Source: an uncultured Bacilli bacterium (GTDB lineage Bacteria > Bacillota_I > Bacilli_A > RF39 > UBA660). From it: DNA of 23,666 nt. Shown in pieces: positions 9,101-14,929 of this stretch (position 1 is the stretch's first letter; each line of letters opens with the position of its first letter). The translations under genes were made by a program, and so were the position numbers. The notes beneath the pieces are model-generated. The model was given only the letters and a program-made list of their open reading frames with translations. It was not told the origin of the DNA and made no database searches. The stretch is taken from assembly GCA_910576925.1 (NCBI GenBank), contig CAJTKB010000024.1, forward strand, positions 1-23,666, in the 5' to 3' direction.

Positions 9101-11667
9101 ATTAATTTTGTAGTAGTAAGATTATATATACCACTTTTATCTCCTACTTCAAGTGTTACTTCGTATGTATTTTTATTTGTTTTAGTAGCAATACAATCTA
9201 AATCATTAACACGAATTTTTGCAATACTTTCTAGTTTATTACTTTCTATATCGTATGTAAGAGTAACTTTACCTTTTTTTTCTACGTATTCTTTATCTAT
9301 ACTTATTTTAGTAATTTTTGTTCTAGGTGAAGCTTTGATAGTTTGTTCAAATAAAACTTTATCAACTTGATCGTCTTTAGCTTCTCCTGTTTGATTTATA
9401 GTAGCGATAAGTTTAGCTTTGTAACTAGAAGTTATTTTAGTTGTTAGAGTTTTTGTAATATCTCCTGCTTTTTTTAATTCTTCTTTAGTTAATTCTTTTC
9501 TGTCTATTTCTAATCCTTCAGCATTATATAATACAATATAAGCACTTTTTATAGCATCATCTTCATTTTCTAAGTTGAATTTTACTGTCATATTGTTATT
9601 TTCTGTATTTTCGTTTAATGTTATATCTTTTACTGTTGGATATCTTTTTATTATGTTAACAGATACAGAATTTTTTTCTTTAAGTTCAAATTTCTTTCCG
9701 TTATTTAATATTACTTCTTCTATTTTTATTTTTTGTGAGCCTAATTTATTAATTTTATCTACTTGTACTACATATGAATTATCACGTTTTTCTACATTAT
9801 AATTTTTTCCATTGATTTTTGCAGTTGTAGGAATAAACTTAGTTATATTAGTACTATCAAATCTAAGCTCTATTTTTTCATTACTTTCAAATGTCTTATT
9901 TTCTATATTATTTTTATATGTTTTTATATTTGTTAGTTTGAAGTCATAATTTATTATTAATTGTAATTCTTTTTCATTATAAATATTTCCTGTATGATTT
10001 TCTTCTTTATCTAAAGTATTAGTTGCTAAATCGTAATTAATAATAATATTAGCTTTATATTTTTTCTCATCATCTACATCTATTTCTATTTTGTTAGTAC
10101 CTTTTTTTATAGTTGTTTCTTTTATAACTTTAGAATTTTCATCTGTTACTTTTAGTGTTGCTGAAGTTATACTATTATCTTTGTCTAGAATGTCAAATGA
10201 TATATTTAATTTAGATTCTTTGACATTTTCTGATACTTTGTAGTTTTCAATAGTTGGTATTTCTTTTAATACGTCTACTTTGATTGAATAATCTACTTTT
10301 ACTCTTTTTTCATTATCTAATAACACTTCTGTAAAGTTATATTCTTTAATTCCTGCTAAATTTCCAGCATTTACTTTTACAAGATATTCGTTTACATTAT
10401 CTTTACTTTTTTCTATGTTATATTCTTTGTTATTTATTACTACTTTTTCAATAGTTGATCCGTAATCTACTTCTCCAATAAATTTTAGGGTTATATCATT
10501 ATTTTTATTTGGATAGTAATTATCTAGATTGCTATTTGATAATATTACATTATAATCTAGACTTTTCTCTAATTTTTGTACTAGAAGTGTAAGGTCCGTA
10601 ACTGTTAGCTTTCCGTCACTATTAATATCACCATTTTCTAGATATTCATCTAATAAATCTCTAGTATGAATTAGGTGTAGTTCAATTAGTCTTACGTCTT
10701 CATAGTCTATTTTGGAGTCACCATTTACTTCTCCTTTTTTTGAAAAATCGTAAGAAGCTGCAAATACTGTTCCACAAAATTGCATAAGAATAATTGAAGT
10801 AACTATTAGCATCGCAATTTTCTTGTTTCTTTTATTATTATCGTCTTCTTCATTATCATCTTCATCTTTTTGTCTTTTCCAAATTAAGAACATAATAAAG
10901 AAAATTATTTCTATTCCAATAACTAGAAAAGCCCAAATGTATGTTGATTTAGTTTTTTCTATTTCACTTTCTTTTTCTTTGTTATCTCTATAATAATCAT
11001 AAACTTCATCATCATCTTTTTCTGTATCTTCTTTATTTTGATTAGTAGCATCTGAATTATAGATATCATTATTTTCGCTATTTTTATTTACTATTACTAC
11101 TCCATATTGTCTTTTAATTGTTGGAATTTTAGAAGTAGTAGTATTTGTTTGTCCTCCTTGATTGTCACTTGGAATTGTTGCTTGTTCTTTTATAATATCT
11201 ACTGATATAGTTTTATCATCAATTTTTAAATCTTTTTTTCCTTCTGAGGTTGTTATGTCTTTTATTTTTATATTAGTCTTACCATAATAGGTAGTATTTT
11301 TTACTTTAAGAGTTATTTTTACTACATTTTCTGGATTTTTACTTCCAGCTTTTTTAATCGCAACAAATTCACCAGTTTTTCTATTATATTCTAACTGTTC
11401 CCATTTATTTAGATTTGTAAAGTTTTTAATGTTTACTTCTTCAAAAATATTTTTATCGTAATCTAGAGTTGCTTTATACGCATTAACTCCCTTTTCTATT
11501 TCTACATAATTCTCTAGTTTTAGTGTAACAGTTAATTCTTGTCCACTTTTTAATTCTTTTGTATTTAAATTTAAGCTTGCTCCAATACTAGTTTCTGCAA
11601 AAACTGTATTTATTGACATAAAAAATAGCATTACAAAAACTATAAAATAATGACTTAACTTTTTCAT
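3157..11667 (-). CDS. Giant cohesin-dockerin M26/ZmpB-like zinc metalloprotease with internal signal peptide
   Basis: This 2836-residue surface protein has, in order: signal peptide 1-24 (TVFA|E); cohesin-like beta domain ~26-160; acidic Asn/Asp/Lys linker; transmembrane helix ~243-263 with a KRQK stop-transfer; acidic tail; second signal-peptide-like segment ~279-303 (TVFA|AS); dockerin ~312-370 with two Ca-loop repeats (VNGDSKIDYED, DINSDGKLTVTD); four ~200-residue beta repeats (~380-1180); GLUG-type beta-solenoid ~1310-1590; M26 catalytic domain ~1600-2400; a second GLUG-type block ~2430-2836. The protease signature is HETAH at 2093-2097 with Glu2117 twenty residues on, in the GRRNETGAE context known from pneumococcal Zmp/IgA1 proteases. 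The likely role is cleavage of host glycoproteins or IgA-like substrates outside the cell; the substrate is inferred. No LPXTG anchor is present. The N-terminal part looks like a separate membrane cohesin protein fused in frame to a secreted dockerin-protease. Start: ATG after a GGGGGT ribosome site. Family certainty is high for M26. Confidence 0.88.
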   Translation of the reverse strand: MKKLSHYFIVFVMLFFMSINTVFAETSIGASLNLNTKELKSGQELTVTLKLENYVEIEKGVNAYKATLDYDKNIFEEVNIKNFTNLNKWEQLEYNRKTGEFVAIKKAGSKNPENVVKITLKVKNTTYYGKTNIKIKDITTSEGKKDLKIDDKTISVDIIKEQATIPSDNQGGQTNTTTSKIPTIKRQYGVVIVNKNSENNDIYNSDATNQNKEDTEKDDDEVYDYYRDNKEKESEIEKTKSTYIWAFLVIGIEIIFFIMFLIWKRQKDEDDNEEDDNNKRNKKIAMLIVTSIILMQFCGTVFAASYDFSKKGEVNGDSKIDYEDVRLIELHLIHTRDLLDEYLENGDINSDGKLTVTDLTLLVQKLEKSLDYNVILSNSNLDNYYPNKNNDITLKFIGEVDYGSTIEKVVINNKEYNIEKSKDNVNEYLVKVNAGNLAGIKEYNFTEVLLDNEKRVKVDYSIKVDVLKEIPTIENYKVSENVKESKLNISFDILDKDNSITSATLKVTDENSKVIKETTIKKGTNKIEIDVDDEKKYKANIIINYDLATNTLDKEENHTGNIYNEKELQLIINYDFKLTNIKTYKNNIENKTFESNEKIELRFDSTNITKFIPTTAKINGKNYNVEKRDNSYVVQVDKINKLGSQKIKIEEVILNNGKKFELKEKNSVSVNIIKRYPTVKDITLNENTENNNMTVKFNLENEDDAIKSAYIVLYNAEGLEIDRKELTKEELKKAGDITKTLTTKITSSYKAKLIATINQTGEAKDDQVDKVLFEQTIKASPRTKITKISIDKEYVEKKGKVTLTYDIESNKLESIAKIRVNDLDCIATKTNKNTYEVTLEVGDKSGIYNLTTTKLIYSDNVEDQVKEEVKVDILKDAPTVDNFEQIDDINNNEVTLNFDIVDNDNSFTSGKAILTDGVNTIEKELVQNKNSLKFNLENAKEYNLEIKVTYTRDSNSKVEVKDKVLTNKIIQLIADYKLVIDNIKTTNKDNIATTYYQKGDTVILSFTSTNISKFYPEYATVNGKTYKLTKNNNTYSLELKAKEKSGVETLKIESVTLNNTKKIDINKNNSVSIDVLKSTPTVEGFTYEKTEDGNLRIKFNLKDDDNSLKNATITVTDGKNTLITKELKAKENIVEVGLKTNSIEYYYAKIIANYDLDSNKNDNTNNYENKELLNKEMIISTDVIELKDVISTELYYNDEKIETLNITSGIPTNLENYYVKVNMKNLPTYYANVKEIKKDSTSNKLMVVLDQENFIMYNKDGKTYNRQNEYSFPIIYIDKDGEHRLVKKADELFKKINENPNGKFELTEDIDASSISTTTAAISQAFKGTLNGNGHKIINLPTVLFASLNGATIKDLVIENAKITNNSKAILANSISGNSTVQNTYIVNSSLSNGQNQVGAFVGNITNSTIKESSAISVNIKASNTIGGIAGQMSGGSIVENCYVTGTLEGTIYHGLGARVGGITGWDSGTKIEKCYTNVTIKAVDRTGNGGLIGGPSGGNPLVKDSVSLSSGNSSRIAGFGTVGGMKNVYEYSKSNSTTNIANNNSPIKSIDDIYDKDFYKNTLGFSEDIWNLEIVDHNTLPILKKDPLPNTVNEYEIKENKNNIPNYGEIRTNNNYQKENEILYYNLSKLMPYADTKAWLEKANLIDKKSKLMNSKIKFIVPLTETGKLIPGLRKNEVANLKKIRIVYEDRESEVVNVNYTITIDEVVAVYKIKELNIEYQFHNYLSNIDNSIIDKLTNIASALDYATNIANITSENESRLYVDYYNESVKGNIRNIIINYLMNDDDIPTYSSNKIIKKNIENKMTNELLTKILYAYNYYDKWYHMDLDGVKISDFLFYNGYLINNTMDENYLINCVINTTNRSTNNTHGFYNSYLKGKTGLSLPDFLAYLMHTINGYSDPSDWMKDHFKGILYEQPAISAIDNNIKYRVWDILTKPNNQMILPILSAPQEDMYLITVPSQLVIGSMNRYSTYLKKDGKERERMYNLVKSYAEKVGLFYGVSSTFIPNSTNILNSFVNIQFDTRFNFPASDKANAGTQAAGTTKDPVMKWVYEAVGHWGAANGSGAYANGTNVYWIVYEALGGDFNFYVYTHETAHNQDGRYFYGGKGRRNETGAESHADGNIGQQASDGAMMYNLYKNYDLATEITNNLSYERINSPEKIHSYYKEMFETGYVLEYLAGQAFLRLTPEEQAKIATQAQHPTNVSYFGTKYVRLTADDFKKMNLKTMEDLWDNHIILRGTGSSPHTWNGSYGYDSFHNLYWYKPNNDKGTADTNTFKNTGFEMLGYKGYEAGYMTYMSRKSNNDLDAIRKITGDDTMTWKKYKMSRYKTVEENLSKIKYFDYKELTDYFETALKNDAKNGNLNVSQNVRKLFYGTIKRTTNDFTLGGIYNSPKETSITSAEQLIKLVKENPVGNYRLDKDIDFSGITSENSYYIADRFIGTINGNGHKMTGMKYTLFNNVVYATIKDITIEKPDYVDNVNASIAVSSRNLILRDIRVNKSNINVPAIASKSGLTSQFGDDTITTRSTEIKTKEDFLAIGKSDVGRKKQYVLMNDIDLTGISATGNPIVSGTFSGSIDGNNHKISNAKDVLFGTVKGTIKNLKVENSAVTSGSAKGIFANTITNATLENISINNSSISNNAGQVGGLSGTISSSKINKIAITNVNIKANNTIGGLTGQLNSGTVENILITGRIQGTLWHNLGSRVGGITGWLSSGAVIKTSVTKAEIVGNGRTGNGGIIGGPNSGNSIIENSISLSTGTNSYRIAGTSSVLNGSTNVYEYSASNSATNINANNNTKVLSATTENVTNPNFYINNVKLDSKVWNTNTVKTLGYPTLK
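3160..3960 (-). repeat. GLUG-type beta-solenoid module, C-terminal copy
   Basis: Residues ~2570-2836 are paralogous to residues ~1310-1590 of the same protein. Both copies carry the landmarks NGNGHK/DGNNHK, NTIGG, RVGGITGW, RTGNGG, IGGP and NVYEYS in the same order. The two copies bracket the catalytic domain. Confidence 0.75.
6898..7740 (-). repeat. GLUG-type beta-solenoid module, first copy
   Basis: Residues ~1310-1590 have the Gly/Asn-rich, short-period pattern of GLUG repeats (for example GGIAGQ, GGITGW, GGLIGG). They lie directly before the M26 domain, as in pneumococcal Zmp proteases. They are homologous to the C-terminal module of this protein. Confidence 0.75.
8128..10530 (-). repeat. 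Four ~200-residue tandem protein repeats (Ig-like/beta)
   Basis: The anchor motif V-D-V/I-L-K-x-x-P-T-V/I occurs at residues ~464-472, ~669-678, ~870-879 and ~1072-1081, giving a period of about 200 residues. Each unit pairs a subdomain carrying (I/V)NGKxYxV/NNKEYNI-like motifs with one carrying (F)(D/N)(I/L)xDxDNS-like motifs. They look like extended stalk domains holding the catalytic domain away from the membrane. Confidence 0.75.
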
Positions 11668-11696
11668 ATTATAACCCCCACTAAATTTGTTTTCTT

Positions 11697-11725
11697 ATTA
11701 TACAGCATTTTTTACATTTTGTCAA
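11697..11725 (-). promoter_or_regulatory. Perfect consensus housekeeping promoter of the giant protease gene
   Basis: The minus strand reads TTGACA (11720-11725), a 17-base spacer, then TATAAT (11697-11702). Both hexamers and the spacing match the sigma-70/sigma-A consensus exactly. Start of transcription is expected near 11690, giving a ~22-nt leader that contains the GGGGGT ribosome site. Confidence 0.88.
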
Positions 11726-11741
11726 ATATTTTTAGTAAAAA

Positions 11742-11753
11742 TGTGTAAACACA
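11742..11753. promoter_or_regulatory. 12-bp palindrome upstream of the protease promoter
   Basis: TGTGTAAACACA is a perfect inverted repeat (5-bp arms, 2-bp centre) about 17 bp upstream of the -35 hexamer. The position suits an activator or repressor site. No regulator is identified, and in AT-rich DNA a short palindrome may be chance. Confidence 0.3.
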
Positions 11754-11811
11754 CTTGACTTTTTCTTTATGAATTGATATAGATATTTTACTAATTATTA
11801 TTTATTCTAAA

Positions 11812-11842
11812 CAAAAAAGTATCAACTATTTTGGGTGATACT
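11812..11842 (-). terminator. Intrinsic terminator upstream of the protease promoter
   Basis: On the minus strand a 7-bp stem AGTATCA/TGATACT is followed directly by a run of six T. It would stop readthrough from the upstream metalloprotein genes before the protease promoter. Confidence 0.65.
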
Positions 11843-11962
11843 AATTTCATAATTCTATTTAATGGTTACCTCTTAATTAATTCTATCATTTATATATTTA
11901 TCTAATAAATTAATAACATTTTTAATGCCTAATATTAAAATGTTTTAATTATGCTTTTTTAA

Positions 11963-12000
11963 GAAAAAAAGCATAGAAATTAATCTCGTAAATTCTATGC
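11963..12000 (-). terminator. Intrinsic terminator, hairpin plus T7
   Basis: On the minus strand GCATAGAA...TTCTATGC forms an 8-bp stem, extended by two A-T pairs past a mismatch, and is followed by seven T. The T run is itself one arm of a second hairpin (TGCTTTTTT/AAAAAAGCA, 11952-11973) that overlaps the first by TGC, so the two are partly exclusive. It likely ends transcripts of the 12265-14456 gene pair and of the small promoter at 12024-12052. Confidence 0.65.
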
Positions 12001-12017
12001 ATTATAAGTTATTTGGC

Positions 12018-12264
12018 TATTTAAATATATCATCATTTTTAATTTTTTTCAAATATTTTGTGCTATATTTAGTAATTCAAACTAATAATATCAAAACAAA
12101 AGATAATAATGTTAGTTAATTTTAATAATAAAACAATTTCCTTAAACATCATTAATGCTTTAAATATATAATATATTACAATCATTCCTCTAATATTACG
12201 TAGTTAAAAAGGATAATATTGATTATCAAAGAAAATTATATAATTTAAGTGGCTTTTTGGATTT
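12018..12264. other. AT-rich intergenic stretch, promoter but no confident gene
   Basis: Minus-strand TTGAAA (12047-12052), a 17-base spacer and TATATT (12024-12029, preceded by TG-A) form a good promoter only ~25 bp before a terminator hairpin. A 38-codon minus frame at 12069-12185 starts with an AGAGGA directly abutting its ATG, too close for a ribosome site, so I do not call it a gene. Farther downstream, a hairpin without T-run lies at 11915-11944. Confidence 0.4.
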
Positions 12265-14130
12265 TTAACCAAATTTATTATGTTTCTCAAAATTTTCGGA
12301 ATTGCTTGTTGATAAGATTTCAAAATTGTTAGCATAAAAATTATCAATACTAATATAAATTTGGTTAACTCTCTCGACTTGTTCAAAATATTCTAAAACC
12401 ATAGGATCTTTTGAAAATCCACTCATTTTAGATGTGACATCATTTCTTAAAAGATAATCAATTTTATTTATTGCATCTACTAAATTTTCAAAATTATCTT
12501 CACCAATATATTTTATAAGTTCTTGTGGTTTTGCATTAACTTTAGCATTAATAACTTGCTTTCTAAACTTTTGTATTAATGGCTTTAATAGATTTTTAGT
12601 AATTAACCTAGTGTTGCGATTACTTATATTCAATAGTGTTGATGTAAATTCTTTTGGTTCAATTAAGTAAATTCCCTGACTTTGAAGATACTCAAGTGCT
12701 TCCATTATAATCATATCATTTAATGTTTCATTAAATCTTTCATATTTTCGAAAAGATTTATCATATGGATTCTTTGTACATTTTTTTTGGTCACCTAAAT
12801 CATCCATTGATTCAAAACCACATCCATTATGATTTTGATCTATAATATGCTCACATTCATGCATAAAATTGAATGACAATCTTCCTCCATCACCTTCCCT
12901 AATTGTGTAAAACATTACTGATATAAAGTCATTATTCTTTGTAGCTCCATTCCCTAAAATACATACTATTTTATTTTTTATACCATTATAAACCGCTTCA
13001 AAATTATTTTGCTTATTACCCAACATCCCTATTATATCTAGAAAATCTTTTCTAGTTGTATAATATTCTCTAAGTGCTTCTTCGTATTTTCTTTTTCTAG
13101 TTGAAGAAATATATTTAATTAATTCTTCTGAAGGTATATATCTTTTAATAGATTCCTGATTTAAAAAATTTAAATGTTTAATACCATCTTCTATCGAATG
13201 AATTTCAAACACATCATCATTTGATAGAGTAACTCCTAAATTTTCCAAATATTCTAATTGCTTTAATAATATATGGTTTTTATCCATTTTTTCTTTATAA
13301 GATAATTTATCATCATAGGATATGAGTTTCTCCATCTTTTCTGTTTGAAAATATTCAATCATAGATAAAGAGGCAATGTCATTGGAACCTAATATGATAT
13401 TCTGCTGTTCTTCAAATGTTTTTGAAACGATATTTTCTCTTACATATGATGGTAATTTAGAAAAAACTTCTTCAAACATTTCTTTTTTCTTTTTTTGTAA
13501 AATCTCTTTTTTTCTTTCTTTCTCATACTCAATATATTCTTCGTAAGGTAGTAATTGGCTTGCCCAATTATTATACTCAGATAATAATTTTTCATAAACC
13601 ATATTTAACTGATTAATCTTTTTTAATACTTCCAAATATTCTTCTGTTTCAGTAAAGCTATTAAAATTTTCTTTCGTTATTTGTTCAAGTCCACTACCAA
13701 GAATATAGTTAATTATCTTTAGTTTGTTTAATAATAATTTTTCTGGATTTTCCTTATTGTTACTATTAAAAGCTCGAAGTGGCGCATAATAATCTGCATC
13801 TCTAAAAAAGCCTCTTATATTACCAATATAGTTTTCTAATAACTCTTCAATATCGTCATCTAAATCTAATCGTTTAGTATAATCTATCTTTTTATAGGAT
13901 GAAACATCTACTCCAATTTCATCTAAAAATCGAATAACAAATTCGCGAGCTTTACATACTCTTATATACCCTATATATTCACTTAGCCCTTCAACATCAA
14001 AATATGGAATAATTAAAGCACTTTTAATTTTTTTGGAAATTATTGAATAATATTCCCCCCCATATACTTTAGTAAAAGCCTCAATAATATATGGCAATAA
14101 ACTCTTAATATCAAAATTTAAATTATCCAT
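12265..14130 (-). CDS. Uncharacterised cytoplasmic metalloprotein, gluzincin-like (HECEH...ExxxD)
   Basis: This 621-residue protein has no signal peptide or membrane helix. It carries HECEH at 424-428 and NETLND with Glu468 and Asp472 forty residues later. HExxH plus a downstream ExxxD is the zinc-binding layout of gluzincin metallopeptidases, so a peptidase fold is plausible; I do not recognise the family. Residues ~200-225 are a highly charged Lys/Glu helix (a likely coiled coil), and residues 1-200 are helical with no recognised motif. Its ATG has a GGAGAG ribosome site and lies within the end of the 112-residue gene upstream (13-nt overlap), so the two are translationally coupled and probably act together. 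The flanking gaps are unusually AT-rich, which suits an accessory insertion. It could instead be a toxin, a regulator-cleaving protease or a catalytically dead scaffold. Confidence 0.7.
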   Translation of the reverse strand: MDNLNFDIKSLLPYIIEAFTKVYGGEYYSIISKKIKSALIIPYFDVEGLSEYIGYIRVCKAREFVIRFLDEIGVDVSSYKKIDYTKRLDLDDDIEELLENYIGNIRGFFRDADYYAPLRAFNSNNKENPEKLLLNKLKIINYILGSGLEQITKENFNSFTETEEYLEVLKKINQLNMVYEKLLSEYNNWASQLLPYEEYIEYEKERKKEILQKKKKEMFEEVFSKLPSYVRENIVSKTFEEQQNIILGSNDIASLSMIEYFQTEKMEKLISYDDKLSYKEKMDKNHILLKQLEYLENLGVTLSNDDVFEIHSIEDGIKHLNFLNQESIKRYIPSEELIKYISSTRKRKYEEALREYYTTRKDFLDIIGMLGNKQNNFEAVYNGIKNKIVCILGNGATKNNDFISVMFYTIREGDGGRLSFNFMHECEHIIDQNHNGCGFESMDDLGDQKKCTKNPYDKSFRKYERFNETLNDMIIMEALEYLQSQGIYLIEPKEFTSTLLNISNRNTRLITKNLLKPLIQKFRKQVINAKVNAKPQELIKYIGEDNFENLVDAINKIDYLLRNDVTSKMSGFSKDPMVLEYFEQVERVNQIYISIDNFYANNFEILSTSNSENFEKHNKFG

Positions 14131-14456
14131 TTTGACTCTCCATAAATTAAATTCTGATTAAGTCTTTCAAATGCTTCAAAATTGGTAGGATAATTTGATT
14201 TACCATAAAATTCTTTTTTGCTATCATCAATATAAGTAATAGATAATTTCCAATAATCACCATCTATTATTTTTGTATCAATATATTTTTCTTGCCAGTT
14301 ATCTATAATATTAAAAAGCAATTCTAAATATTTAAAAATTACATTATTATCTATTGTTTTTGAAATATCTTTATATAAAATTTTACTTTTATTACTAATA
14401 TAAATTTTTAAACTTTCATCGTTTCTTTCAAAAATTATACTTTTAACGCCCATCAT
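14118..14456 (-). CDS. Small hypothetical protein coupled to the gluzincin-like gene
   Basis: This 112-residue soluble protein is of unknown function. I chose the ATG at 14456 because AGGTGAG lies 4-5 nt upstream of it; the longer frame from a GTG at 14465 would start inside that ribosome site. The C-terminal half has an alternating beta-strand pattern and the conspicuous run DGDYWKLSITYIDDSKKEFYG followed closely by NYPTNFEAFERL. From memory this resembles a small W...Y-D-D-G...YG-x-x-x-YP-x-NF domain in Firmicute hypothetical proteins, but I cannot name it. It overlaps the 621-residue gene by 13 nt and probably supplies a partner, adaptor or inhibitor. Promoter at 14475-14503. Confidence 0.65.
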   Translation of the reverse strand: MMGVKSIIFERNDESLKIYISNKSKILYKDISKTIDNNVIFKYLELLFNIIDNWQEKYIDTKIIDGDYWKLSITYIDDSKKEFYGKSNYPTNFEAFERLNQNLIYGESKWII

Positions 14457-14474
14457 AAATCTCACCTATAAATG

Positions 14475-14503
14475 ATTATATCACAGTATTCAAAAATTAC
14501 TAA
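14475..14503 (-). promoter_or_regulatory. Promoter of the small protein/metalloprotein pair
   Basis: The minus strand has TTAGTA, 17 bases, then TATAAT, with TG one base before the -10 (extended -10). Transcription would start near 14468, so the leader is only about a dozen bases and begins at the ribosome site. Confidence 0.6.
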
Positions 14504-14684
14504 CATACTTAACAAAATTTAGAACTCTTAATAAAAATTTTATAACAACTATTATACCTTCTATAATTTAGGAGTGAAAGTTTTTGCGACTAGGTAATAT
14601 ATTTTTATATTATGATTGTGTAATAAAAAAACTAATAGAAGTAAAATTAACAATCAGTATGCTTTTTTCAAGTTATAATCATAA

Positions 14685-14737
14685 AAAAATAGATATATTA
14701 CTAATATTTGTTGTTTATTATTAGTTTATCTATTTTC
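14685..14737 (-). terminator. Terminator of the bce-type operon
   Basis: A long two-part stem, AAATAGATA/TATCTATTT outside and ACTAATA/TATTAGT inside, is followed on the minus strand by six to seven T. It lies about 75 nt beyond the stop of the 38-residue membrane peptide and so includes that small gene in the operon. Confidence 0.75.
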
Positions 14738-14812
14738 TTCACTTTTTAACATTATTTATATAGAATTACTAGCTATATTTTATTAGCGAAATAGCTATAT
14801 TTAAACATATAT

Positions 14813-14929
14813 TTACTTTATTTCTTTAATAAGTGCAATTAATATAAAGAATAGAAACAAAACTATTAATGGGCTAATTAGTATTAGAACTTCACTTATT
14901 TCTCTGTTAATAATATATAGTGTAAGCAT
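14813..14929 (-). CDS. 38-residue single-helix membrane peptide, last gene of bce operon
   Basis: The ATG shares one base with the TAA of the permease (TAATG), a classic stop-restart coupling. The product is 38 residues: a short N-terminus (MLTLYIINREISE), one strongly hydrophobic helix of about 21 residues at ~14-34 with a Ser-Pro near its start, and a KEIK tail. The frame ends 75 nt before the operon terminator, so it is transcribed with the transporter. By analogy with small membrane subunits that modulate transporters it may tune or stabilise the BceB-like permease; this is inference. No separate ribosome site is evident beyond AAAAGGA ending about 5 nt before the start, which could serve. 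Confidence 0.6.
   Translation of the reverse strand: MLTLYIINREISEVLILISPLIVLFLFFILIALIKEIK

Larger units (their letters stand above)
14466..14812. other. Intergenic region between metalloprotein pair and bce operon
   Basis: It holds the promoter above, the operon terminator at 14685-14737 and a further hairpin at 14771-14796 (AGCTAT/ATAGCT arms). A 46-codon plus-strand frame (14584-14724, TTG start) follows TAGGAGTG and a weak TTAATA-N16-TATTAT promoter-like pair, and its stop lies in the terminator hairpin. It is only a weak candidate gene and I leave it as a finding. Confidence 0.4.

Noticed and set aside
12069..12185. 38-codon hydrophobic minus-strand frame
   Set aside because: AGAGGA abuts the ATG with no gap, and hydrophobic frames arise readily in AT-rich DNA; no further support.
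12204..12386. 60-codon minus-strand frame overlapping the end of the metalloprotein gene
   Set aside because: Two thirds lies in another frame of a better supported gene, with no ribosome site; likely a shadow.
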